From assembly GCA_009746045.1 (NCBI GenBank), contig RPFO01000165.1, positions 1,472,046 through 1,536,045 of the forward strand: 64,000 nucleotides of DNA, read 5' to 3'. The notes beneath the pieces are model-generated. The model saw only the letters and a list, made by a program, of their open reading frames with translations. It was not told the origin of the DNA and made no database searches. The DNA is from Mesostigma viride. Its lineage: Eukaryota; Streptophyta; Mesostigmatophyceae; Mesostigmatales; Mesostigmataceae. Numbering within the stretch: position 1 is the first letter of the stretch; each line of letters opens with the position of its first letter. Shown piece after piece: positions 22,901 through 32,274 of the stretch. Position numbers and translations under genes: made by a program.

Positions 22901-23040
22901 CAACGCTTCCGCCATGCCTGTGAGGAGATACGATAGGGGAACTGCCGAGAAATAGCAGTGTACTTCCGGTAATCAATGCCACTGGATTGCCGTATTCTGT
23001 GGAGGGTAAGAGCATGCCAGAAAGTCATAAGGTGTTTCAT
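19984..23040 (-). CDS. Penelope-like polyprotein with N-terminal GIY-YIG endonuclease and RT (1018 aa)
   Basis: An intact frame from ATG (23040-23038). Residues 90-185 form a GIY-YIG nuclease: VIYAIYNRRYP (the GIY strand), RIYVGQTQR (the YIG strand), Arg in TRFQEH near 115 and a Glu near 176 (HRETFWKRM). The reverse transcriptase follows at about 560-900, with YDFTTLYTTL near 706, AIGIPMGTNCAGLLANLY and the catalytic CRYIDDVIAF near 850. The conserved DKG motif of these elements reads VDKSANNF. In canonical Penelope elements the GIY-YIG domain is C-terminal; the N-terminal order is that of the 'Chlamys' clade described from green algae and protists. The region before the nuclease is basic and contains His/Cys (RHNHHCKDDH), perhaps a zinc-binding segment. 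No stops or frameshifts, so the element could be functional. Confidence 0.9.
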   Translation of the reverse strand: MKHLMTFWHALTLHRIRQSSGIDYRKYTAISRQFPYRISSQAWRKRCRINTRHNHHCKDDHTLRRLRRLQRTHLSLTNSTRPHPVSTHRVIYAIYNRRYPQRIYVGQTQRDAWTRFQEHVRAARRLHIGRPAANDDTPLHGAMAQYGWWDWRVVPLEHVPGTFTGAAFRKAAGHRETFWKRMLHAFLPHGFCIEGKSFKARSRRRPPPLRPRPLMFIRAWRLKHNLHPYRPYPPSVTPAPPPSTHVSTDPSLYSTSLRCLRHMSRLMQRGNFHASYLEACSLKKLTSLHIAVGSCSPADLQVPRSHATSLRGLLSRIIRHRVNGNADALRPRRLLISPFIHAAMDELCLPHILHLPQVQAAMPLVVRNTFGTPIAAWHYSPTLGQMVFSNGKVSRDTTPTELATILAGPCPCQQQRYFKYLDPTSQHVMTADLSILPSHTLVDLFAKGTKFRPWVQRTCAKEVNALLSTSLRKFCNAMSTDLQLAPLAMEPWFRAVIHECNARLTRLDYRLQQVHRTTWLNTTDKALLDHFKQDFIITCVDKSANNFAFICKKHYLATLQHELASSPTYVQRAQSTASITAAHRAFLHSQNIFARAFLKRQRRATTTTFPYLYLTLKLHKTPVALRTIAASHSAPLMPLSKLICHALNALLPEANALWVEVLSNAGYECAGSWIVIDSAQVRLRLAALSRSKTAAEKRIPMPIATYDFTTLYTTLDLHDLKARLDSLLTRLYARRPHGRNHLHVRVSQTKPTATWLSGIAAGAIVRDGYNYIITKADLVHWISYLVDNTFICFAGNVYQQAIGIPMGTNCAGLLANLYLYTYELAFMENLIASNDDVLIRRFIHTCRYIDDVIAFDNPDFATHLYITAGLPGIYPQASLTLKLTSEDTHCNYLDLNITHNKKGWRTAVYDKRKDPKYQQIPFIRYPDIHSLLSHTAKYGVVLSQLHRFSRLCSYRVDFITTLVELLQRLLVKDYDRAIMLRQVRCFLQRHPHLFGAAPWHKLYKQVVDRLDRIVSPHI

Positions 23041-23977
23041 GATGATTCAGATGCACTGAGAGCTAAGACATCAAACAGAACCAGAGCGGAGCATATTGAG
23101 GTAAGTCAATATTCACTGCGTAACACCCGTTACGCGATAGCGGTGGTCCATGATGCATCTCCCCGGGGCAGGATGTGGCTAACAACACAGCTGAATGGAC
23201 TCGGAACATGTGGATTCCCAGTGGGGGGGCCTTCCAATTGTCATACTTGACACCTCTTTCCTGTAACGAAAAGATTTCCCTTCTTCATGTTCCAGATGAG
23301 TCACCGTGCTCCTGCCTTTGTGTTTTTTTGGCGTTTGTAAAGAGATATGGGAGGGTAAACAAAAGCAAAGGCTGATATTGCCGTGTGGGGGGCCCGATCC
23401 TTGGTTAGTCTCTCAAGTGCCCACAGAAAAACACGAGAGTAGCACACACAGCGCGCAGCCCAGCCTAGCTCCCTCAGTAAAAGTAAAAGAAAAAGGACAA
23501 GAACAGCAAAACAAACGAGAACAAGAAAAAGAACAAAACACAGACACGTAGTGCAATGTGAGCGGAATGATGGAGGAAGGTGAGAGGGGGACATCGTATT
23601 GAATGTGTAGGCATTGAGGCAGCCGAAGCGTCCCATCCCCGGGTACATTCGTGGCTTTCAAAAAAGCCACAACCTGCGTGGAAGAGGAAAATGCAGGAAC
23701 GATGAGTATGATCCTGAAAACGAGGTTGAGGAAACGCGGAGAGGAAATGCCGGCCGCTGAAACGATTCCGATGGAACTATGGGTTTCGCCGACATGAGGC
23801 GGTGCAGCTGACTATCTCTATGGTGTCGTGTGTGACCGGGAGTGCCGGTTCACGTGCGCACTCGTCGGACTAGCCCGACGACATGTGTGCTTGGTTGCCC
23901 ACGGCTGAAATCCTCTTGCCCGTCATGCAAAGGCCACGCCTCCTAGCCGAAAACGAACTATATTCAACCAATCTAAT
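23041..23977 (-). other. Presumed 5' UTR of the Penelope-like element
   Basis: Lies between the ORF start and the 3' end of the upstream partial copy. There is no convincing frame. It would carry the promoter in a tandem element; nothing specific is recognised. Confidence 0.5.
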
Positions 23978-26899
23978 ATCAAAGAGACAACCAGCGCAGG
24001 CCAGAAATCGGGAGAATCCGGACCATGGTAGCTCGAGCCTGCCGTTATCTTTTCCGCGTTTTCGAGTCGTTCAGGATGATGAAGATGAATGGTGATGGAA
24101 ATGTGTATCCTTGTGCATTGAAATTATGGCTGGCTTACGTGTGGAGCGACTAGATGACCTAGACGGTGGGGCCGGAAACAGCATGCTTGATCAGGGCGTG
24201 TGTTTCTAGCCTAACTGGCCGGGAGTGTCTAGTGGTGAGCACCATTGCTGCGATCGCTCTCCCACCATTTACGAGGAAATACCCGCAAATGGAAAACCAC
24301 TGAAAAGGTCTAGCTAGTCAGTCATCACGTTAGCCATGCCATGATTCCAAACGTCCAAGAACTGCACACGGTGCAAAGGCAAAAAGCCGGAGGACAGCAC
24401 TTTCAAATGTGCGGCGGGAACCAAAAGCCCGCGGATGCCAGAAAACATCGTGTTGCGGCAGCGACGCGACGATGTGGACAACGAATCCAGTGCCAAGCTC
24501 GGAACGGCCGCAAAGGAGATCTGGCATCACAGGGTTCAGATGTGCGGAGATACTATGCGATCCAGCCGGTCCACGACCTGTTTGTAGAGCTTGTGCCAAG
24601 GGGCAGCACCGAACAGATGTGGGTGACGTTGCAAAAAACATCGGACTTGACGGAGCATAATGGCTCGGTCATAGTCTTTGACCAATAAACGCTGCAAGAG
24701 CTCAACAATGTCCATGTTACCAAGAAAAGTCCTTATTTTAGGACCAGTTTGAATTAAAAAATATATGTGCAAACATCAAATTTCGACCCTGGCATTTTTA
24801 CCACTGACAGATAACACACTTTTTGAATTTTGGACAAAAACCTGGGTTCAAATAATTACATTTAGTGCCTGAATGGACCCTGGCCCATGGCAGGCCTCAA
24901 ACCGCGAATTTGGTCAAAATGAGAATTTAGGACCAATAGGACCAATTAGTGTCAACGCATGACCATGCTATCCACACGGTCCCTTGAGCATCTTACAAGC
25001 GCTAGGGGACCCTACGAGGCCTTGGGATGGCGGGGCAGCGTATAACAAGGCCATACCCTGCTGTGGCTGCCTCTATATATACGCGTGCTTAACGGTGTCA
25101 CAGATGGTGCAGGTAATGCAATATACGGTTGCATGGTTGCTGAGGTTGCCCGGCTTGAACATGGCCCACCCCTTGCGGTAAACTTTCTCTAAGCATATGC
25201 CAAACCTTCTTTGACATCACGGACATGCTGGCCACCACCCAGCGATGAAAAAACATTGCATTTGCATTGCAACTAACACATGAATGCAGCCAAATCAAGT
25301 TACAGAACAACGTTGTGCTAACATGCAACGCTTTGTGAGTGAATTCAGGGTGCATGTAACACGTAAACCATACTGTATATACTGTCTGAGAACACCCTGA
25401 ACGACTGCAGGCCATAGGACCATGGTTTATAACTAACACATGAGTAAAACTGCTCTTACGCATGTGTGTTTTAGCTGCAGCGGACGACGAAGACAGAGAC
25501 GTAAAAAATTGTATGACGTAAACCAACTATGTGTGACAGTTATGTGCACAGAGAGCGTCCCCTCTTTTTAGGCATAGCTGGCTGACTCAAAACACCACGA
25601 CAGCGTTGCCAGTTACACTCATGATCTAGGGCACCCCGGCACGTACCTGCTACTTACGTCGCCTCATTCCAGATGGTTGCAAAAAAGTCGCTGAAATCCG
25701 CAGCGAGGTCAGCTTTCCGAGAGCTGAGCGCACCAAAGCTGGCCAACCGGTTCGAAAATGATATAAACCACGCTTGTGATGCGTTCTAGGTCCAAGAAAT
25801 ACCGAAAGTGAAGACCTATAAGGTGCGCTCGCTGCCCAGCCTGAACGTCCCTAAAACATGGTCGACAATGGAAATCGGGCAAGAATATCACAGCCCAGGC
25901 GCTCCCATGTCAAATACTCCGTTTCTAAACTCCAGACTATTATCAAAATCGTCCACAAAAATTTCCTGGCTTGATTCGCACCACCATTGCTAATACACTA
26001 ACATGTTTGTGCCAAAATCGACCCTCCGCGAGCAGGCGATCTGCGACCCATTTGTGATGTGCCGCTGTGCTACAGCGCTACACATAAAAACTTGCGCAGA
26101 AAATTTCACAGCCTTTAAGCATAACTAACGACCTTTCGTTTTTGCTACTGGGCGCCCGAAATGATGAACGCACGTGAAAACGCCGGCCACGATTGTCAGG
26201 TCGCCATATCCACCTCAGATCATTCCCGCACCCACTTTTTCGCTCCAAAATCGGTTATATTTTTGGTCGAGGTACCTACTTTCCCGCCATTATACCCGGT
26301 ACCCGGGTACGGAATCCGGGTACCATGTGCCGGTACCACGGGTCGGGTACATCATGCCGGGTACGGTCCACATGGGGTACGGTCCATATAGTGACCCCCC
26401 CCCCGGTACCTCGGTTATAGTAAATTGGTCCTTAATTTAGGACTTTGTCCTAAATTAAGGACCGTGGTATGGCTAACAACAAGAGTCGTGATGAAATCAA
26501 CACGATAAGAACAAAGACGGGAAAAACGATGTAATTGAGAAAGAACAACACCATATTTTGCTGTGTGGGAAAGGAGACTGTGAATATCGGGGTAACGAAT
26601 AAAAGGAATTTGCTGGTATTTAGGATCCTTGCGCTTATCATAGACAGCCGTACGCCAGCCCTTCTTGTTATGGGTAATGTTAAGATCGAGGTAATTGCAA
26701 TGAGTATCCTCCGACGTGAGCTTTAATGTGAGGGACGCTTGCGGGTAGATGCCAGGCAGACCAGCGGTGATATACAAATGGGTTGCGAAATCAGGGTTGT
26801 CGAAAGCGATGATATCATCAATGTATCGACATGTATGGATAAAACGCCTGATGAGAACATCATCGTTTGAGGCAATGAGATTCTCCATGAATGCAAGCT
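23978..26899 (-). pseudogene. Truncated, interrupted second Penelope-like copy
   Basis: Carries the 3' UTR (23978-24535) and the last part of the RT frame (24536-24708 plus 26479-26899). The match to the full copy starts abruptly at 26899, just upstream of the region coding ELAFMENLIASND and including YIDD, so the nuclease and most of the RT are missing. The 1770-bp element sits within the frame at ACAA. Removing it and one ACAA restores the sequence of the full copy. Confidence 0.85.
24709..26478. mobile_element. 1770-bp mobile element, copy 2
   Basis: Second copy of 16372-18141 with only a few substitutions (for example near 25490, 26151 and 26308). The flanking ACAA repeats (24705-24708, 26479-26482), together with the uninterrupted Penelope-like copy at 20144-20150, give the exact empty site. 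This proves mobility and fixes the ends as TGTCC..TAACA. Confidence 0.92.
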
Positions 26900-27540
26900 G
26901 AATGTCATGGCAAAGCAAAACAGCTTTAGCCATGTCTATTCTTGTTATAGAAACAATTGAAATATGCTTAACCTACCCATCATATTGGTGGTTAAGACTT
27001 ATAATACAACCCTTTGTAGGTAGGTATCCATACCCATTCCCTACGTGCGTGCATAGGCTCTCACACATACTAAGGTATCATATAACTGCGATATGATGAT
27101 GCAAGCATGTTGTCCTATTATGCTAGAAGGGAAATGAGCTGATTGGCATGGTTGGTTGCCACGGTGGTGTGTAGTATGACCGCACTTACATGCTAGCATT
27201 TTGCTAGCAAGGCCCAAGCCTATTATAGGACTGGCAGTATTTTGTGTGTTTCAGGCAGTGCCTGTGGCCAAATTGAGTCCAGTTTTTTTCTACAGGTCAA
27301 GAACTATATTTTTTACATGCCTATATTTTTTCAACATGCATATGGAATTTATTCAATTTTTCCCAATCGTGCTTCCACACAAAAATGCAAAATCGCGAGT
27401 AAGGGTCCACACCCCAGTAAAATTATACATGATTTGGTCAATGTATGATTTTTTATGCATATGCCCAAGCATTAGCATGATATTGAGTGCTATTATGCAT
27501 ATCAAACATGGGGTACCCCCCTACCCTTACAGTACCGCTA
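26900..27540 (+). repeat. Relic of the TTAA-element family, right part
   Basis: Shares a diverged block with 38520-38700: CCTACGTGCGTGCATAGG against CCTACGTGCATGGACAAGG, and GGGAAATGAGCTGATTGGCATGG against GGGAAATGTATTGTGTGGCATGG. Probably continuous with 18650-19424 before the Penelope-like insertion. Confidence 0.4.
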
Positions 27541-28020
27541 CATGACGGATCTCAAAGTTGGCATACTCAGTCCTATTTTTAGGACTGAGTTTGCGCGTAC
27601 GACGTGTTAATAAATTTCTTTTGTTTGTTTGGTAGATATCGTACACGCCGTCCCCAATTCGGCCGGCTATCCGGCCCGGCGGCCCCCCTTCGGCGGCCAT
27701 AGGCTAGAGTCAGTGGAGGTCAGTCGGTGATACCCAGAGCACACACTGATGACAGGAGTTAATTAATTTAATTTTGTTTGTTTGTTTAGTCCAGTCCTCA
27801 GCCCCCGGAGTTAATTAATTAATTTTCTTTTGTTTGTTTCCTGGTTTTCAGCCAGAACATTTTACAGAAGCTAATTATTTATATAAAACTACTAATGCGA
27901 GGGGTGTACCTAATCAATACCACACAGAGATTCTAGTGATTGATTACAGTTAAATATGAGCGGTACTTACGGCGAGGTGCATCGAGCGGATATATAGTAG
28001 GATGGCACGCTGTTGAGATA
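27541..28020. other. Spacer with hairpin and AT repeats
   Basis: No gene. A hairpin, CTCAGTCCTATTTTTAGGACTGAG, at about 27567-27590 resembles the palindromes at the ends of the 1770-bp elements. TTAATTAATT runs lie near 27760 and 27815. Confidence 0.5.
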
Positions 28021-28213
28021 TTAGTTCCCATCCCGTCGTTGTCTCACGGGGGTGAGAAAGACATTAGTTCCCATCCCGTCGTTGTCTCACGGGGTGAGAA
28101 AGATGTTAGTTCCCATCCCGTCGTTGTCTCACCGGGGTGAGAAAAAGATCAGTTCCCATCCCGTCGTTGTCTAATCGGGGTGAGAAAGATATTAGTTCCC
28201 ATCCAATCGTCCC
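28021..28213. repeat. 43-bp tandem repeat, about 4.5 units
   Basis: Units start at 28021, 28064, 28106, 28149 and 28192 (spacing 43, 42, 43, 43). Each holds TTAGTTCCCATCCCGTCGTTG and a small inverted repeat, TCTCAC-GGGG-TGAGA. No variable spacers separate the units, so it is a minisatellite. Confidence 0.93.
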
Positions 28214-28339
28214 GCCACAGGACTGCACCCTTGCTCGGTCGTTCCGGAACTCGTTCCGGGGGCGAAGCCCCCGGTCTTGTTACAGTACAGTACTGTACAG
28301 TAAACTACTCATGCGGGCGGTGCAGGTGCGACCGTAGTA

Positions 28340-28575
28340 CAGTCATTCACGCCTTAAGTTGGGTTGGCTTAAGTTGGGTTCACGCCTTAAGTTGGGTCGA
28401 ATTGAATTCCGGCGATCTTAGTTCAAAGTAGTTCAGAACTTTATGTTTAAGTATCTTTAGTTCAAATTAGTAGAATTTAGTAGAGTCATTCACGCCTTAA
28501 GTTGGGTTCACGCCTTAAGTTGGGTTGACCCCTCAAAAACCACGAACCCAACTTAAGGCGTGAATGACTGTACAG
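28340..28575. repeat. Direct and inverted copies of CACGCCTTAAGTTGGGTT
   Basis: The motif CACGCCTTAAGTTGGGTT occurs in direct orientation near 28349, 28380, 28489 and 28509, and inverted near 28545 (AACCCAACTTAAGGCGTG). This gives a hairpin-capable structure at about 28485-28572, some 400 bp upstream of the kinase start. Confidence 0.85.
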
Positions 28576-28966
28576 ATAGTCCCTCGACGCCGCGCCTGGC
28601 GATTCCTAAATTAGGTAGTGGCCATTACCCTAATCGTGGCGGAAAGAATGTGCTACAGCATGGAGGAAAACGGTGCACCATCGCCAATCTTTTCGGTCCC
28701 CTTCGTGTAAAAAAGGTCGCATTCGGAAGGCCGATTTGCGGTCTGTCGGCAGGTTATCGTTCATAGCGAACAGTATTTAACTGCCTTGACTGTTTTTTTG
28801 CGGGAAAATTGCCATGGCTGGCGATTGCTGCTTAATCATTCACGGATGGTTATGCCTTGCAACGCAGCCCGGAGGGTATCGTGCAGTTTAGCGACGATTA
28901 CGATCGAATGTAACTTCCGAGTGAAACAAAAGCTGGCACCCTTGGTCACATAAGCAGTGGGATTCG
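28576..28966 (+). promoter_or_regulatory. Upstream region of the MOK/LF4 kinase
   Basis: Presumed promoter and 5' UTR, by position only. No TATA box or named element stands out. An in-frame upstream exon cannot be excluded, but the kinase domain starts four residues after the ATG at 28967, as is normal for this family. Confidence 0.4.
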
Positions 28967-30694
28967 ATGCATAAATACCGGCTCGTTGCAAAGAAAGGCG
29001 AGGGCACGTTTTCCGAGGTGCTGAAGGCGCAATGCATCAAGAACGGGAAATACGTGGCCATTAAATGTATGAAAAACCACTTCGACAGTTTAGAGCAGGT
29101 CAACAATCTTCGCGAGATCCAGGCGCTGCGTCGTCTTTCCCCTCATCCCAACATCATTAAGCTTCTGGAAGTCCTATACGACCAGCCAACGGGGCGCCTC
29201 GCGCTTGTGTTCGAGCTCATGGACATGAACATCTATGAGCTCATACGAGGACGACGGCATTATGTGGCTGAAGAAAAAACGAAAAACCTCATGTACCAGT
29301 TGATGAAATCCATGGATCACATGCACCGCAACGGTATCTTTCACCGGGACATCAAGCCCGAGAACGTGCTGCTGATAGACGACAGCCTTAAATTGGCAGA
29401 TTTCGGGAGTTGTAGAGGTATCTACTCGAAGCAGCCGTACACGGAATACATCTCGACAAGATGGTACCGCGCTCCGGAGTGCCTCTTGACAGACGGCTAC
29501 TACAATTACAAGATGGACATGTGGGGTGTCGGCTGCGTGTTTTTCGAGATTGTGTCTCTCTTCCCCCTCTTCCCTGGGACGAACGAGATCGACCAGATCA
29601 CGAAAATCCACAACATCCTGGGTACGCCGCCGCCGGAGCTGCTGGCGAAGATGAAGAAGTCGCAGCACATGGACTTCAACTTCCCGCCCAAGGAGGGCAC
29701 GGGCATCGAGAAGCTGATCCCCCACTGCAGCCGCGACTGCATCGAGCTCATCACCAAGCTGCTCGCGTACAACCCGGACGAGCGGCTCTCCGCGCGGCAG
29801 GCGCTCCGGTGCAGCTACTTCAAGGAGCTGCGAGACGCTGAGAAGCGCGCCGCCCGGCTGGCCGCCGCGGCCAACGGTGGTAGCCCCACCGCGGGGCAGG
29901 GTGCTGAGAATGCGGGCAACATGTCCAACCGTTCGGAGCACAGCGCAAACCCGGCGCAGTCGGTCGAGGGCTCCACACTCCCTGGCAAGCACAAAGGCAA
30001 GGAGAGCACGCTGGGCGGCACGAGCAGCGACACGCTGCCCAGCATCATGGCGTCCACCACGTTCCCGCCCATGCGCGACGAGCCGCCCAGCGGGGACGAG
30101 GCGAGCGACCTCGAGGCCCCCGAGAAGGACGACCACCGCCACCACGGCAAGGCCACACTGGGGGGGGGCACCGGGGGGCTCGGTGGGGACACGCTCACGC
30201 GCCTGGGCGGCGGCGGCCAGGGCGCAGTGGACCCCCTGAGCAACGGCCACGCGCTGCCCTCGCTGCGGCACGGGGAGGACTCAAGCCAGGGCGAGATGGA
30301 TGACAGCGACGGCGGGTCATCCCCTGCGCTGCCCCCGATCGGCGGCGGGCTGCCCAAGGTCAGCATGGGCGGTGGCTCGGGAATGAGCACCCTGGGCGGC
30401 ACCAAGGGCAAGCTGTACGGCAGCAGCAAGCACAAGAAGGGCATCGCATCCAAGTCGATGGGCGGGTCCACACTCGGCATTGCGTCCGGCATCCACCGGC
30501 AGAACAGCTTCCAGAAGGGCAACCCGGCCAAGGGCCTGCCGAGCTCCTCGCTGCAGCCGCCCGGCCCGCCGATGGGCATGGGCGCGGCCGCGGTGGACCC
30601 GAACGCCAGCAAGAAGGGGAAGGATGGGGGCAGCACCAAGTTCTACGCGTCGCCCTACTCGCAGCGTAACGCGGGCGGGAAGGACCGCTTTTAG
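28967..30694 (+). CDS. LF4: MOK/LF4-type MAP-kinase-like Ser/Thr kinase (ciliary length control)
   Basis: A 575-residue protein with a complete kinase domain (about 4-290): glycine loop GEGTFSEV (11-18), Lys33 in VAIKCMK, Glu50 in helix C, HRDIKPEN with Asp128, DFG 145-147, activation-loop TEY 159-161 and APE 169-171. TEY in this context, the short N-terminus and FELMDMNIYELIRGRRH are typical of the MOK (RAGE) family, whose Chlamydomonas member LF4 limits flagellar length. Kinases of this kind are activated by phosphorylation of the TxY loop. The C-terminal ~285 residues are low complexity (Gly, Ser, Pro, His), probably disordered, ending SPYSQRNAGGKDRF. The gene has no intron, although other candidate genes here do. 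GC content rises strongly after about 29500. A retrocopy is possible, but the frame is intact. Confidence 0.93.
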   Translation: MHKYRLVAKKGEGTFSEVLKAQCIKNGKYVAIKCMKNHFDSLEQVNNLREIQALRRLSPHPNIIKLLEVLYDQPTGRLALVFELMDMNIYELIRGRRHYVAEEKTKNLMYQLMKSMDHMHRNGIFHRDIKPENVLLIDDSLKLADFGSCRGIYSKQPYTEYISTRWYRAPECLLTDGYYNYKMDMWGVGCVFFEIVSLFPLFPGTNEIDQITKIHNILGTPPPELLAKMKKSQHMDFNFPPKEGTGIEKLIPHCSRDCIELITKLLAYNPDERLSARQALRCSYFKELRDAEKRAARLAAAANGGSPTAGQGAENAGNMSNRSEHSANPAQSVEGSTLPGKHKGKESTLGGTSSDTLPSIMASTTFPPMRDEPPSGDEASDLEAPEKDDHRHHGKATLGGGTGGLGGDTLTRLGGGGQGAVDPLSNGHALPSLRHGEDSSQGEMDDSDGGSSPALPPIGGGLPKVSMGGGSGMSTLGGTKGKLYGSSKHKKGIASKSMGGSTLGIASGIHRQNSFQKGNPAKGLPSSSLQPPGPPMGMGAAAVDPNASKKGKDGGSTKFYASPYSQRNAGGKDRF

Positions 30695-31387
30695 ACCTGT
30701 CCGCCGCCATGCCCTGCCCTGCCCCTGTGTGGCGGAGCGCGCTGGTGCCTTTATGGACAGCTGCCTTGTGGAGGGTTCGAGGACCTGGTGGGCTCAGCCT
30801 CGGGACTGTCTCGCTCAACGGGTTCTTTCCTGATGGCAGCTTGACCGTGCTTGCTGGTGACCGCGTTGTATGAAGGATCTGATGAAGGGCCTCTGTGTGG
30901 GACATCTTGCCGGGCGGCTGGGATTGCAGGATGGAGGTGGCCTTTAGGCAGGAATGGTGCTTTGTCATCAGTGGTGTTGCGGGTGACACTTTGGCGGTTA
31001 GAAACGGCAGCATTGTTGGTGGGGTTTTGCCCTACGAGGGTACGTACCTGACTGCAACTGCAGACGGGCCTGGATGCTTTTACCTAAAGGTGTCTGTCCA
31101 GGCTCCCTGCAATTATTTATTTATTTGTTTGTTTGATGCAATGTTTCTACTCCAGGATGATTCCAGGAAACATTTTTACCGTAGAATTTAGCAGTGCTCG
31201 TCATGAGGACATGGTGACCAGCATGCACGGGCACGGATGTCCTTGTGACGTGCCGCACAGGACAACCAGAAGTATGTGGCAAAAGTCAAAATGGCTGCCG
31301 TGACCCAACTGCTTTCGCAGTTTTGCCCTTTGGTGAGGATAGCTCCAAGATTGTTTTGAACACATGTTGCCATTGGACTCTGTCACT
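30695..31387. other. 3' flank of the kinase gene
   Basis: Presumed 3' UTR and spacer. The chlorophyte polyadenylation signal TGTAA was not seen in the first 500 bases. No other gene recognised. Confidence 0.5.
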
Positions 31388-31515
31388 GAATGAATGAATG
31401 AATGAATTTACACGCGACCGCGTCACGTGAGCATGAGTCCTCAGTGGGAGGGGAATGGGATGGGAATGGGATGGAATGGATGATGCTAGCTATCTAGTTC
31501 CTAGTTACAGGGTTG
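31388..31515 (-). repeat. LINE 3'-terminal fragment, reverse orientation
   Basis: Reverse complement of the 2985-3120 tail: the GTCACGTGAGCATGAGTCC stem, the GTGGGAGGGGAATGGGATGGG block and CTAGTTCCTAGTTACAGG. It is followed by a (GAAT)n tail at the 3' end. Confidence 0.7.
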
Positions 31516-32270
31516 TGGGCACCACGGCCTGAGTCGCAATGAATGCCAAACTGGGTCACACGCGGAGCCCCCACTGACTTGGGGGTGGTCCCCTTCATCA
31601 TTACATGCCACCTATTCTTGCGAGCCATCTGCCTCTATTGAATGAAAAAAAAAATCAAATTATTACGTGACTCCGTTGAGAGATCATGTATCATGTATTC
31701 CATGGCTGGGTGGGGGGGGAGCGGAGCCGCGAAAACTAACTAAGCTAACTCTAAGCTAGTCTACACGAATCCTAGCTACTCTACTCAGCAAAGGAGGGGG
31801 GACATCCCCCCCTAAAATCGCACAAGAGCGCGCTCCCTCGTCTGGCCTACCGCGCCGCCCGGCGCCAGCCAAAGTGAAAATCAGCCAAAAGGCTGCGCCG
31901 GATCAAAAACGGCAACTTTGGGAGTGTGCTACGAGCTACGTTGGTTGTACGACACGTGGCACTTTTTATAGCATCTCTTAGTAGAAGCTCTAGCTTAGTA
32001 AGCGATATTATTAGCATAGGCTCCAAGTAGGAGCAGTTCAATGATGATTCAACATTTTGTACTGCAGTGCTCCGGCTTCAGGCTGGTTGTTGGTGAGATG
32101 GTGGTGTGCAACTTGCAAGAACGTCAAGCGGAAAAGACGATGCCTGACGCCAGGTCCGGTGTCAGAATCAACAACAACAACCTGACGCCGGCCTGAAAGT
32201 TGATACGTCTTCCTAGAATCAACCAATACTTGGTAAGTTATCAGCGAAAGTTGTAAGTACAGCAGGGTCA
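31516..32270. other. Spacer
   Basis: No gene recognised. An AAAAAAAAATC run lies near 31648 and a G-rich run near 31712. Confidence 0.45.
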
Positions 32271-32274
32271 AAGC

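Larger units (their letters stand above)
19425..26899 (-). mobile_element. Penelope-like retroelement in tandem (pseudo-LTR) form
   Basis: Read on the minus strand: a 5'-truncated copy (26899 down to 23978, split by the 1770-bp element), then about 940 bp of presumed 5' UTR (23977-23041), then a full-length ORF (23040-19984) and a 3' UTR ending at 19425. Both copies end at the same 3' sequence (..GTCTCTTTGAT). A partial copy directly upstream of a complete one is the usual pseudo-LTR arrangement of Penelope-like elements. The copies are almost identical where they overlap, so the insertion is young. I looked for a hammerhead ribozyme (CTGATGA..GAAA) in the 3' region and found no clear one. 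Confidence 0.82.

Noticed and set aside
16372-26478. The two 1770-bp copies as LTRs of one retrotransposon
   Set aside because: Each copy has its own, different 4-bp duplication, and copy 2 lies inside a Penelope-like copy, so they are separate insertions.
28021-28213. Possible CRISPR array
   Set aside because: Units are contiguous and nearly identical with no variable spacers, and the genome is eukaryotic.
29174-30639. Minus-strand frames of 274-365 codons opposite the kinase
   Set aside because: Shadows of a high-GC coding region; the sense strand holds a complete kinase domain.
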